Shown here piece by piece: positions 1 to 7,154 of a stretch of 9,619 bases of DNA (its first letter is position 1; every line of letters begins with the position of its first letter). Below the pieces are notes generated by a model. The model saw only the letters and a program-made list of their open reading frames with translations, did no database searches and was not told the DNA's origin. This stretch comes from an uncultured Bacillota bacterium (GTDB lineage Bacteria; Bacillota; Limnochordia; Limnochordales; ZCTH02-B6), in assembly GCA_937916565.1 (NCBI GenBank), contig CALFSR010000199.1:1-9619 (forward strand), given 5' to 3'. A program made the translations under genes and the position numbers.

Positions 1-1
1 G

Positions 2-865
2 GTGGGTGAGGCGCTGTACGCCGCCGCCCGGCGGGGCGCGGGCGACGGTGAGATCATCGCCGTCAAAGACTCCCTTTGGATGACCCGGGAAGACTGGCGA
101 CGCTCATGGAAGCCGTGGCTCCGGGGCGCGCTGCTCGGCTTCCCCTTGGGCACGCTGCCCGCGGGCGGGGCCGAAATCCCCACGTTTCTCAGCTACTCCC
201 TGGAGGAACGCTTGAGCAAACACAAGGAAGAGTTCGGCCAAGGCGCCATCGAGGGCGTAGCCGGCCCCGAGGCCGCCAACAACGCCGCCGCCGCCGGGGT
301 GCTGGTGCCCCTCTTGACGCTGGGCTTGCCCACCTCCGCCACCGCGGCCATCATGCTGGCCGCGTTCCAGCAGTTTGGCCTGCAACCGGGGCCGCTCTTG
401 TTCCAAAACCGGCCGGACCTGGTGTGGGGACTGATAGCGAGCCTCTACATCGGCAACGCGATGCTCCTCGTGCTCAACTTGCCGCTGGTGGGGCTGTGGG
501 TGCGGCTGCTCACGATCCCCGCGCCGTACTTGTATGCCGGGATCCTCGTCTTTGCGGCCCTCGGGACGTACAGCCTCAACAACTCCCTGGTGGACCTGGC
601 GACGCTGGTGGTGACCGGCCTTGTCGGTTTCGTCATGCGGCGGTGCAACGTGCCCGTGGCGCCGGCCATCGTCGGCCTCATCCTCGGGCCCCTCGCCGAG
701 CAGCAGCTGCGGCGGGCACTATCCATCAGCCAGGGCGACTACTCCGTCTTTTTCACGCGGCCCATCTCGGCGACGCTGCTCACCATCGCCCTGGTGGCCC
801 TGGTCGCGCCGGCCGTGGCGCGTTTTGTCACCGCCCGGCGCCGCGCCCAGCAAGCGGCTGCATGA
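2..865 (+). CDS. TctA-family tricarboxylate transporter large membrane subunit, C-terminal part (5' end outside window)
   Basis: This is the large integral membrane subunit of a tripartite tricarboxylate transporter (TTT), which imports citrate-like or other carboxylates with a TctB small membrane subunit and a periplasmic/lipoprotein TctC binding protein. The visible 287 residues show the family signature: a GVAGPEAANNAAAAG stretch (about 85-99), the LTLGLPTSATAAI loop-helix (106-117), GLQPGP (126-131) and several hydrophobic helices (about 143-170, 178-190, 198-212, 218-232, 256-275). Family members are about 500 residues, so roughly the first 200 lie left of the window. The frame is open to base 2, so the GTG there is not taken as a true start. 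The loop reads GLPTS where many relatives have GIPGS. The protein ends in a basic, Ala-rich tail (RRRAQQAAA). TctB and TctC would be expected further left. The gene converges on the ger operon. The family is confident; the substrate is unknown. Confidence 0.93.
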   Translation: MGEALYAAARRGAGDGEIIAVKDSLWMTREDWRRSWKPWLRGALLGFPLGTLPAGGAEIPTFLSYSLEERLSKHKEEFGQGAIEGVAGPEAANNAAAAGVLVPLLTLGLPTSATAAIMLAAFQQFGLQPGPLLFQNRPDLVWGLIASLYIGNAMLLVLNLPLVGLWVRLLTIPAPYLYAGILVFAALGTYSLNNSLVDLATLVVTGLVGFVMRRCNVPVAPAIVGLILGPLAEQQLRRALSISQGDYSVFFTRPISATLLTIALVALVAPAVARFVTARRRAQQAAA

Positions 866-914
866 CGGCCGCACACTTGCAGCGGGATGCTGGCACGTCC
901 GCAAGGGGGACGGC

Positions 915-951
915 GAGCCGGACCCTGGCCCCCCTCCCCCGGCTCAGCCGG
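915..951. terminator. Hairpin-rich spacer between converging genes; possible weak terminator
   Basis: The 92-base gap between the transporter stop (865) and the last ger gene (stop at 958) contains GAGCCGG (915-921), which can pair with CCGGCTC (939-945). An alternative tight hairpin pairs CCGGC (939-943) with GCCGG (947-951). Neither arm is followed by a T-run on either strand, so this is not a canonical intrinsic terminator. It is offered only because two transcription units end here. Confidence 0.25.
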
Positions 952-957
952 CCTGCG

Positions 958-1188
958 TCAGTCCGGCGGCGGGACGATGACCAGCTTGCCCAAGGGTTCA
1001 AAAATGCCCCGCAAGAGCTTGTTCACCCCGTCGACGGGCACTTCGAACCCAATCAGAATCGTAAGGGTGACCCCGGCCGCCCAAATCACGGCAAAGGCGG
1101 CCAGCTCACCCCACTGCCGCTTCTGCAGCATGCCTGGAAGCTCGGCCAGCCACATCAGCCCAAACAGGAACACGACCAGCCAGACCAT
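958..1188 (-). CDS. Small two-helix membrane protein of the ger operon (germinant receptor D-type subunit)
   Basis: A 76-residue protein with two predicted membrane helices (about 2-18 and 28-48) separated by a short basic loop (LQKRQWGEL, 21-29). A Pro/Gly-containing tail follows with an amphipathic stretch (DGVNKLLRGIFEPLGKLVI). Small two-helix 'D' proteins of about this size are encoded in or beside many gerA-type operons of spore formers and have been reported to modulate germination rates. Size, topology and position fit that class; I see no enzymatic motif. The ATG is 12 bases after the gerC stop, with a GGTGAGG ribosome binding site in the gap, so it is almost certainly co-transcribed and translationally coupled. 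Likely site: spore inner membrane. The D-type label is inferred from context and topology rather than a diagnostic motif. Confidence 0.75.
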   Translation of the reverse strand: MVWLVVFLFGLMWLAELPGMLQKRQWGELAAFAVIWAAGVTLTILIGFEVPVDGVNKLLRGIFEPLGKLVIVPPPD

Positions 1189-1200
1189 GGCCTCACCCGC

Positions 1201-2535
1201 TTATTTCCGGATCTGCTCGGGCCGGTACGAGGGCGGATTGGCCGTCAGGCCCGTGCGCCGGACTTTGACGTCCACGGTGATGTACACGGGTAGGTCCCGG
1301 TAGTAGGCGTGCCAGTCGCGCCGCAGCTCCCGCCATAGCTCGGGATAGCGCCGCCGCACGATCGCCCCAAAGCCGACCACGTCCGCCTCCAGTTCTTCCT
1401 GGGCCAGGCGCAGCATGGCCCGCATGCGCTCCTCGACGCTGGCTTCCAGCGCCTTCTCCAGCTCCGGAATTACGTCGGGATCGGTCAAGTCGAGGCCGGC
1501 CTGGTTGGTGACGATGTCGTCGATGGCCCGGGCGTCGACTTTCATGACGATCCGGCCGTCTTGAATCTCCGCCTGCACGTTGACCCTGGCCCGCAGCACA
1601 AGGGGCGAAATCCGGTTCGGCTCCTTGAGCCCGCTGCCAAGCCTGGCCGGGCCGAGCGCAGGCGGCGCGTCCCGCCGGATGAGAGCTTCCTCGGGCGATA
1701 CGTCGGGCCGCTCCAAGGGGGGCGCCGGCTGATCCGGCTCCGGCGGCCACGGGATGGTGGCCACCGCAAAGGGCGGATCGTCCACTAGCCACGCGAGTCC
1801 CCGGGCCACGTCCAGGGGCGCAAAGCCAACCAGCCGGTCGCCGCGGAAAATTCCGACGCCCGTCAGCTCATACTCTTGCGCCCGCACGCCCGCCTCGAGC
1901 TCGGTCTCGATTCGCTGCGTCAAGCCGACCGCGGGGATGAAGGGATCAACGCCATCCGACGCCAGCGCGATGGCCACTTCGCGAATGCTGCGCACCGGCA
2001 CGATCCGCTGGTGCAGCATGTTGGCCAAGGCGGACACGGGAAGGCGTCCAAGGCGCGGCGCCGCCCGCAGCAGCTCCGCCGCCTCGCCTTGCGTCACCAC
2101 TACGTCGGCCGAGATTCGCAGCTCCCGCACGCGCGTCAGACTTTCAAACAGCGGCCCGATGCCGGCGCGAGCCAGGTCTTCGCCGATGACGATGACCCGC
2201 AGGTGCGACGTAAACAGCCGCCGGGGGAGCTTTGCCTGCACCCGGCTAAAGGCTTCCGGGATTGTCTCTCCCACCGCCTCGATGACGTAGAACGGATCCC
2301 GCAACCCCGAGCCCGCGCCGGTGCCGCCCGGGTTGGTCAGCTCCGACGGTATAATGAACTGCAGCGATACTTTCAGCAGGCCGTCCTCCGTGAGATCGAC
2401 GGCCATGAGGTCGGCGATGGCGAGCTCGTTGAGCTCGATGCGGTCGTAGCACCCGCCGCAAAGGAGAAACAGCACGAACCCTGCCGCGGCCAAGACGCTG
2501 CGCGCCAGGCCGCGGCGATGACTAGCCCCTCTCAT
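1201..2535 (-). CDS. gerC: Ger(x)C-family spore germination lipoprotein (receptor C subunit)
   Basis: C subunit of a GerA-type nutrient germinant receptor, normally a lipoprotein on the outer face of the spore inner membrane. With the start at 2535 the protein has 444 residues. It opens with a basic n-region, a hydrophobic helix (about 13-25) and Cys29, followed by YDRIELNELAIA, the usual Ger(x)C motif after the lipid-bearing Cys. Later family traits are the GIFRGDRLVGF segment, the 'rGLAWLVD' stretch and the C-terminal VDVKVRRTGL. The start was chosen because GGAGG (2545-2549) lies 9 bases before this ATG; an upstream ATG at 2571 would bury that site and add 12 residues not typical of a signal peptide. 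The first 14 bases overlap the end of gerB. Oddity: the lipobox reads C-G-G-C, with Cys26 in place of the usual Leu at -3. Confidence 0.93.
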   Translation of the reverse strand: MRGASHRRGLARSVLAAAGFVLFLLCGGCYDRIELNELAIADLMAVDLTEDGLLKVSLQFIIPSELTNPGGTGAGSGLRDPFYVIEAVGETIPEAFSRVQAKLPRRLFTSHLRVIVIGEDLARAGIGPLFESLTRVRELRISADVVVTQGEAAELLRAAPRLGRLPVSALANMLHQRIVPVRSIREVAIALASDGVDPFIPAVGLTQRIETELEAGVRAQEYELTGVGIFRGDRLVGFAPLDVARGLAWLVDDPPFAVATIPWPPEPDQPAPPLERPDVSPEEALIRRDAPPALGPARLGSGLKEPNRISPLVLRARVNVQAEIQDGRIVMKVDARAIDDIVTNQAGLDLTDPDVIPELEKALEASVEERMRAMLRLAQEELEADVVGFGAIVRRRYPELWRELRRDWHAYYRDLPVYITVDVKVRRTGLTANPPSYRPEQIRK

Positions 2536-3607
2536 CCCGCTTTGCCTCCACGCCGCGCAAGACCGCCACAATCAGCACCACTGCGGGCAGCACCAGCTGG
2601 AAGAGCTGCGTGTAGGGGGCCCAGAAGTACGACAGCATGTAGCCGTGCTCGACGGTGCTTTCCAGGTGCCCAACGGCATACGCGGCCACCAGGCCGGACA
2701 TGGGCAGCACTAGCCGGCGCCAGTCCCGGACGCCGACGGTATGCGCCAGCGTGACCACGGCGGCGTACCGGTGCAGCGACAGCTTAAGGCAGCTGCCCGC
2801 GACCCACAGGCCCGTGACGAGCGGGTCGACCCGGGCCAGCACTGTTCCGAAGCTGCCCACCCGCGACACCTTGAAAAACGGCCAGAGCAAGTTGGGCGTA
2901 AGCGGCCCAAAGACGGCGATGGTCACCGCGCTCACGAGCACAAGCGCCGCTGCGATGGCGCCCAAAGCAAGATAGCTGGCTTTGACCCCGTGCTGCAGGC
3001 CGTTTACGGACGGCAGCAGCACAAGGAGCAGCACGAACTGCCCGGTAAACGCCTGCGTCAGAAATCCGGACACAAACACCGGCCGCCAGCCGTTCTCCAG
3101 CACCGGCTCAAGCAGGCGCATGTCGACGCTGGAGTAGGCAAGCCCGACGATGACGAGGATGAGGAGCACGGCGGGCAACGCAAAGAGCTCGCCCAGGCGC
3201 CCCAAAATCTCGGGCCCGTGGCGCACCGCTACGGCGGTGGCAAAGGCGGCGAGGCCCACCGCGAGGGCCATGGGCGTGCGCGGGTGGGCGGTCGCGATGA
3301 GAAAGTCGGCGAACTCCCGGGAAATGGCGGCGTCCAGGTGAAAGAAGTACCAGAAGAGGAGCAGCCCGCACAGCTTCCCCGGCAGCCAGCCCACGACCTT
3401 CGGCGCGTATTCGGCAAACGTTTCATCGGGAAACCGGGCAGCGAGCCGGCCGCACACCCAGATCACCAAGGCCGACGCCGGCAGCGCGGCCAAAGGCGCC
3501 AGCCACGCGTCCTGCCGGGCAAACGCCGCCGTCACGGCGGGCAGCCCGAGCACGGCGGTCGACCCGATGCCGGGCACGAGCAGCATGAAGAGCTGCACCG
3601 GCGACAT
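2522..3607 (-). CDS. gerB: GerB-family spore germination permease-like subunit (receptor B subunit)
   Basis: B subunit of the germinant receptor, an APC-superfamily integral membrane protein thought to bind or pass on the germinant signal. The 361-residue protein, standard for the family, is hydrophobic throughout and compatible with ten helices. Visible family features are the N-terminal MSPVQLFMLLVPGIGST helix, the GPEILGRLGELFALP segment (131-145) and the SFGTVLARVDPLVTGLWVAG segment (252-271). The start at 3607 has GGGAG (3614-3618) 6 bases upstream and lies 1 base past the gerA stop. The same frame stays open 55 codons further upstream, but that extension is hydrophilic, Cys/Pro/Gly-rich and overlaps gerA, so it is rejected. 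The end overlaps gerC by 14 bases. Confidence 0.94.
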   Translation of the reverse strand: MSPVQLFMLLVPGIGSTAVLGLPAVTAAFARQDAWLAPLAALPASALVIWVCGRLAARFPDETFAEYAPKVVGWLPGKLCGLLLFWYFFHLDAAISREFADFLIATAHPRTPMALAVGLAAFATAVAVRHGPEILGRLGELFALPAVLLILVIVGLAYSSVDMRLLEPVLENGWRPVFVSGFLTQAFTGQFVLLLVLLPSVNGLQHGVKASYLALGAIAAALVLVSAVTIAVFGPLTPNLLWPFFKVSRVGSFGTVLARVDPLVTGLWVAGSCLKLSLHRYAAVVTLAHTVGVRDWRRLVLPMSGLVAAYAVGHLESTVEHGYMLSYFWAPYTQLFQLVLPAVVLIVAVLRGVEAKRDERG

Positions 3608-3608
3608 C

Positions 3609-5303
3609 CTAGTCTCCCGGGGATGCACGCAGCGATCCCTCCCCCCGCTCCGGCGCGGCGCCTTCCGGACCGGCAAAGTACTCGACGTCCCGCCGGGGAT
3701 GATCCCCGGTTGCCCGCGGCCGCCGGCGCATGATCCACCGGGGCAGGCGCACCACGGTGTCGGCCAGTTCATGCCAGCGCAAAGGGCTCACGGGCGCCAG
3801 GTACGGCTGGCCAAAGGACTTGAGGGCGGCCAAGTGGACGATAAGCAGCATCAGGCCGAGGGACAAGCCCAAAAGGCCGAGGCTCCCGGCGAGCAGCAAA
3901 ATGAAAAACCGGGCGATGCGGAACCCGATGCCGACGTTGAAGTGCGGGATGACGAAGGACGAGATGCCCGTAAACGCCACGATGATGACCACGGGCGCCG
4001 ACACGATCTGGGCCGACACCGCCGCCTCCCCGATGACGATGGCGCCCACGATGCCGATCGTCTGGCCGATGGGGCGGGGCAGCCGCACCCCCGCCTCCCG
4101 CAGCGCTTCAAGGGTGATCTCCATGAGCAGCACTTCCGTAAACGACGAGAAGGGCACGGCTTCCCGGGCGGCGGCGATACTGATGAGCATGGTCGAGGGC
4201 AGCATCTCGGGGTGGAAAGTGGTGGCCACGACGTACGTCGACGGGAACAGCACCACCAAAGCCACCAGGCCGTACCGCAGGAGCCGCACCAGCGTCGCCC
4301 CGTCCCAGCGCTGGTAGTGGTCTTCGGCGGCCTCCATGAAGGCCCACAGGGTCGCCGGGACGATGAGCGCGAACGGGCTGCCTTCGGCTAGAATGGCCAC
4401 CCGGCCCTCCAGGAGGCTTGCCACCACCATGTCCGGCCGCTCGGTGTTGAGCACTTGCGGAAAAATGGTGTAGGGCGTGTCCTCGATGAACTCCTCGATG
4501 TAGCTCGTGTCGATGATGCCGTCCACGTCGATGGCGGCCAGCCGCCGCCGCACTTCCTCCAGCAGCTTTTCGTCGGCCAGCCCGTGCAGGTAGGTGATGA
4601 CGACCGGCGTCCTGGTCCACCGCCCGAGCTCCATCCACTCAAACCGCAGCATGGGCGAGCCGACGCGCCGCCGGATCAGCGACATGTTGGTCTTGAGGTT
4701 GTCCACGAAACCGTCGCGCGGCCCCCGCACGACGGGCTCGCCGATGGGCTCCGTCACGTTGCGGCTGTCGTAGCCGGCGGTGTCGATGATGATGGCGTGC
4801 GGCAGCCCTTCGACCAGGAGGGCCGACTTGCCTTTGCAAAGCTCCCGCACGACGTTGTCCAGCTCGGTTTCCAAGGTGACCCGGGTCGTGTTGACGACTT
4901 GCGTGCGGATCCACTGGCCAAGCCGCGCCGGATCCCGGGGAGGCTGCAGGCCTTTTTGCATCGCGCCGTAGGTGAGCGGCTCGATGACCTGATTGGCCAC
5001 CACTTCCGAGCGGCCCAAGGTGTCAAAAAACACCACCGCGGCCCTGGGACCGGCGCCGATGTGCAGATCCCGCATGACAAGGTCCGGCGCGTTTCCGGCG
5101 AGCTCCCGGATAACCGACAAGTTGCCGTCGAGGCGCGCTCCCATGCGCACCCCGGGAAAACCTTTGTCCGGGATGGTACCGGGCTTGCTCGCCACCCGCT
5201 TTTCGATGGCTTGCTGCACCCACCGGCTGTCCAGAGACGGCTGCAGAAATGCCGGACGGCGCCGCTTGAGCCATGACAGGAATGACCGGAACAAGTTGGA
5301 CAT
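3609..5303 (-). CDS. gerA: GerA-family spore germination protein (receptor A subunit)
   Basis: A subunit of the nutrient germinant receptor; family members oligomerise in the spore inner membrane and have been proposed to form an ion channel opened by germinants. The 564-residue protein has a soluble N-terminal region (about 1-300) followed by a membrane domain. Family landmarks include DLHIGAGPRAAVVFFD (79-94), LLVEGLPHAIIIDT (162-175), the SYIEEFIEDTPYTIFPQ block (267-283), EGRVAILAEGSPFALIVP (299-316), EDHYQRW (327-333), PFSSFTEVLLMEITLEALRE (384-403) and RPIGQTIGIVGAIVIGEAAV (410-429). A final hydrophobic hairpin (about 462-492) precedes an Arg/Pro-rich tail. Two in-frame ATGs compete, 5312 and 5303. 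I prefer 5303 because the only SD-like GGTGG (5316-5320) is 12 bases from it and only 3 from the other. Further upstream extension (to 5498) would run through the promoter and into the neighbouring gene. First gene of the operon. Confidence 0.95.
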   Translation of the reverse strand: MSNLFRSFLSWLKRRRPAFLQPSLDSRWVQQAIEKRVASKPGTIPDKGFPGVRMGARLDGNLSVIRELAGNAPDLVMRDLHIGAGPRAAVVFFDTLGRSEVVANQVIEPLTYGAMQKGLQPPRDPARLGQWIRTQVVNTTRVTLETELDNVVRELCKGKSALLVEGLPHAIIIDTAGYDSRNVTEPIGEPVVRGPRDGFVDNLKTNMSLIRRRVGSPMLRFEWMELGRWTRTPVVITYLHGLADEKLLEEVRRRLAAIDVDGIIDTSYIEEFIEDTPYTIFPQVLNTERPDMVVASLLEGRVAILAEGSPFALIVPATLWAFMEAAEDHYQRWDGATLVRLLRYGLVALVVLFPSTYVVATTFHPEMLPSTMLISIAAAREAVPFSSFTEVLLMEITLEALREAGVRLPRPIGQTIGIVGAIVIGEAAVSAQIVSAPVVIIVAFTGISSFVIPHFNVGIGFRIARFFILLLAGSLGLLGLSLGLMLLIVHLAALKSFGQPYLAPVSPLRWHELADTVVRLPRWIMRRRPRATGDHPRRDVEYFAGPEGAAPERGEGSLRASPGD

Positions 5304-5345
5304 CGGTGCCATTCGCCACCGGGACGTGCAAGATTTGGCCGCTGG

Positions 5346-5375
5346 TAGTATGCGACCGCCGGCGGCAATCCATGC
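5346..5375 (-). promoter_or_regulatory. Sigma-G (forespore) promoter of the ger operon
   Basis: Read on the minus strand, GCATG (5375-5371) is followed after exactly 18 bases by CATACTA (5352-5346). The Bacillus subtilis sigma-G consensus, as I know it, is GHATR, 17-18 bases, CATNHTA, so both boxes and the spacing match fully. Transcription would begin near 5339, giving a leader of roughly 27-36 bases before the gerA ATG candidates. gerA-type operons are classic sigma-G targets, so position and sequence agree. A small GC hairpin (CCGGC-ttcc-GCCGG, 5387-5400) lies just upstream of the -35 box and lacks a T-run. Confidence 0.8.
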
Positions 5376-5452
5376 CACCCGGCTGGCCGGCTTCCGCCGG
5401 TCTACCCAGACGGCCTTCCGGTCCCTGAGGCGTGGCCCACCGGTCTTGGCGG

Positions 5453-6592
5453 TCAGCCGCCCGCCGCCTTTCGAAAAGCTTGCTCCAGGTCGGCCCAAAG
5501 GTCATCGGCGTCTTCGATGCCGACGCTCAGCCGCAGGAGCGTCGGGGGCACGTGCTCCTGTCCCGCGATCGCGGCCCGCCGTTCAATCGTCGACTCGACC
5601 CCGCCGAGGCTCGTGGCGTGCCGGATGAGCACGAGGCTGCGGCAGACGGCGTCGGCAAAGTCAGCGCCGCCCTTTAGATCAAAGGAAATTATTGTGCCGA
5701 AGCCTTTGAGCACGCGCTTGGCCGTTTCGTAAGTCGGGTGCGCCGGAAGTCCCGGGTAGCGCACGGTGGTCACGAGGGGGTGGCGGGCCAGCCGCTCGGC
5801 CAATACCATCGCGCTCTGCTGCGCCCGCGCGAGGCGCAAGGCCAGCGTACGAACGCCCCTTACCGCGAGAAACGCCTCCAGGGCGCCCGGCGTTGCCCCC
5901 GAGAGCTCCCGGGCGGTGCGCAGCGCATGCCAGAGCCGCTCATCCCGCGTCGTTGCCACGCCGGCCAAGAGGTCCGAGTGGCCGCCGATAAACTTGGTGG
6001 CGGACTGCACCGAGACGGTGGCGCCCAGCTCCAGCGGCTGCTGGTTTAAGGGCGTGGCAAAGGTGTTGTCCACCGCCACAATTGCCCCGGGCTTGCGGGG
6101 CGCGGCGCAGATGGCCGGCAGGTCGGCGACGGCCAGCAGCGGGTTGGAAGGCGACTCAAGCCACACGAGATCCGCGTAGCCGAGCGCCCGCAGCCAGCCG
6201 GCGGTATCCTCTACGGGAAGCCGCTCCACCGACCAGCGGCCTTTGGCTGCTCCATGGGCGGCCAACTGGGCAACCCCCTGGTAACAGTCGCCCGGCAGCA
6301 CCACCACCGAACCTGCAGGCAGCTGGTCAAACACCGCGGCGATGGCCGCCATGCCGGAGGCAAACGCCACCGCCCGTCCGCCTTCCAAGCCGCCGACGAT
6401 CTCTTCCAAGGCCTCCCACGTCGGGGTGCCGTCGTCCCGGGCGTACACCTTGCCGCCGCCGTGGATGAAGTTGGATGCGGGCACCAGGGGTACGTTCAGC
6501 GGCGCGCCGGGTTCGCTGCCGCGGCCGGCCGCCACGACCCACGTTTCCGGTTTCCACCGGGCAGGGTTTCCGCTGCCCAACTGGGATGTCAT
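5453..6592 (-). CDS. PLP-dependent transsulfuration enzyme (cystathionine gamma-synthase/gamma-lyase family)
   Basis: A 379-residue fold-type-I PLP enzyme of the Cys/Met metabolism family, which makes or cleaves cystathionine or related thioethers in the cytosol. Visible catalytic features: the Schiff-base lysine in SATKFIGGHSDLL (Lys200), the phosphate-binding SGM (79-81), Tyr104 in DCYQG as the probable cofactor-stacking tyrosine, ESPSNP (146-151), the pyridine-nitrogen Asp175 in VDNTFATP, the SLGGVES active-site loop and the substrate-carboxylate Arg in LRLSVGIED near the C-terminus. The segment that normally reads Y-S-R-x-x-N-P-T is YARDDGTPTWEALE (50-63), a variant I associate from memory with a subgroup common in Actinobacteria. 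Synthase, lyase and methionine gamma-lyase cannot be separated by eye. GGGAGG (6602-6607) sits 9 bases before the ATG. The gene follows the HEAT-like gene closely and probably shares its transcript. Confidence 0.92.
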   Translation of the reverse strand: MTSQLGSGNPARWKPETWVVAAGRGSEPGAPLNVPLVPASNFIHGGGKVYARDDGTPTWEALEEIVGGLEGGRAVAFASGMAAIAAVFDQLPAGSVVVLPGDCYQGVAQLAAHGAAKGRWSVERLPVEDTAGWLRALGYADLVWLESPSNPLLAVADLPAICAAPRKPGAIVAVDNTFATPLNQQPLELGATVSVQSATKFIGGHSDLLAGVATTRDERLWHALRTARELSGATPGALEAFLAVRGVRTLALRLARAQQSAMVLAERLARHPLVTTVRYPGLPAHPTYETAKRVLKGFGTIISFDLKGGADFADAVCRSLVLIRHATSLGGVESTIERRAAIAGQEHVPPTLLRLSVGIEDADDLWADLEQAFRKAAGG

Positions 6593-6598
6593 AGTCGA

Positions 6599-6913
6599 CT
6601 ACCTCCCGTCAAAGTCGCTCCAGCAGCTTGCGGGCCCGTGCTCTTTCCGCGGGGCGGCCCGTTTCGAGCGCCGCTGCCAGGCGGCGGCGGGCTCGCCCAA
6701 AAGGGTGCGTTTGTGCGGGATGAGCCGCTCCGGGTGCTTCCGGGACGCCTTCTCGACGGCGTCGGCGGCCCGCATGCGCAGCACCGGGTCGTCGGAAAAC
6801 AGTGCCGCGAAGACCTCATCAAAGAGGGCCTGATCGCAGGCGATCTCCCGGGCTACGGCGTCCGCCTCGCCAATGGACCGCCGGTCGGTGCCGGCCAGCT
6901 TCTCGACGACCAT
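6599..6913 (-). CDS. HEAT-repeat-like protein, apparently shortened by an internal deletion with frame change
   Basis: The open frame encodes 104 residues. The first ~73 look genuine: a helical, acidic N-terminus with GEADAVAREI (15-24) and then FSDDPVLRMRAADAVEKAS (39-57), a HEAT-like helical repeat shared with uncharacterised bacterial proteins I recall as about 150-170 residues long. After LLGEP (71-75) the frame turns into an unlikely Trp/Arg/Lys/Pro/Cys mixture and stops inside the ribosome binding site of the next gene. In another minus-strand frame, from about 6683, the DNA reads RLAAALETGRPAERARARK, then LLERL and a TGA at 6609-6611. That resembles the usual tail of the family and stops just before the downstream SD. 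The start at 6913 has AGGAGGG (6922-6928) 8 bases upstream, better than the in-frame TTG at 6994. No function can be assigned. It may be a pseudogene or a shortened gene. Confidence 0.7.
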   Translation of the reverse strand: MVVEKLAGTDRRSIGEADAVAREIACDQALFDEVFAALFSDDPVLRMRAADAVEKASRKHPERLIPHKRTLLGEPAAAWQRRSKRAAPRKEHGPASCWSDFDGR

Positions 6914-7052
6914 CCCCGCTTCCCTCCTGTCGCTGTACGGACCGCCCCGGAAGTGCGCTGCGGAGGCGCTCCCGCCGTCGCGGTCGTTGCGCAAGTATTG
7001 CTTGGCGAGGGCCGTGTTTCCTTTTCATGACAGCCGCGAAGTGCAGCCCGCT

Positions 7053-7075
7053 CGCCCGGCAAACGGGCGGGTTTC
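7053..7075 (+). other. GC hairpin with T-rich flank in the divergent intergenic region (attenuator or terminator candidate)
   Basis: The 241-base region 6914-7154 separates the minus-strand HEAT-like gene from the plus-strand GyrI-like gene and must hold promoters for both. CGCCCG (7053-7058) pairs with CGGGCG (7064-7069) around a GCAAA loop and is followed on the plus strand by GGTTTCTC. This is a modest intrinsic-terminator shape about 80 bases before the GyrI-like start. No plus-strand gene lies upstream to be terminated, so a role in the leader of the downstream operon is possible. A 19-codon ATG frame (7027-7086) spans the hairpin. A dyad CAAG-n5-CTTG lies at 6992-7004. A -10-like TAGGAT (7091-7096) has no convincing -35. 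None of these is certain. Confidence 0.3.
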
Positions 7076-7154
7076 TCCTCCCGTGACCGGTAGGATATGG
7101 CCGGCCGACGGGGAAACCGGAAATCGACAATCCGCCGGGAGGGAGGCGCGGGCG

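Noticed and set aside
76..1293. Plus-strand 405-codon frame overlapping the transporter gene and the ger operon
   Set aside because: Its translation is Arg/Gly/His/Pro-rich without any recognisable domain, and it spans the ends of two well-supported convergent genes.
1876..3733. Long plus-strand open frames (about 290-330 codons) opposite gerC and gerB
   Set aside because: They are complementary-strand shadows of high-GC genes, with Arg/His/Gln/Pro-rich translations, no family motifs and no ribosome binding sites.
3608..3772. Open upstream extension of gerB (55 extra codons)
   Set aside because: The extension lies entirely in gerA, is Cys/Pro/Gly-rich and unlike a GerB N-terminus; the ATG at 3607 has a good SD at 6-base spacing.
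5401..5452. Terminator after the PLP enzyme gene
   Set aside because: Only short, bulged GC pairings and no T-run are seen on the minus strand.
5304..5498. Upstream extension of gerA to 5498
   Set aside because: It would run through the sigma-G promoter and into the 3' end of the PLP enzyme gene; its Arg/Gly-rich translation is not like a GerA N-terminus.
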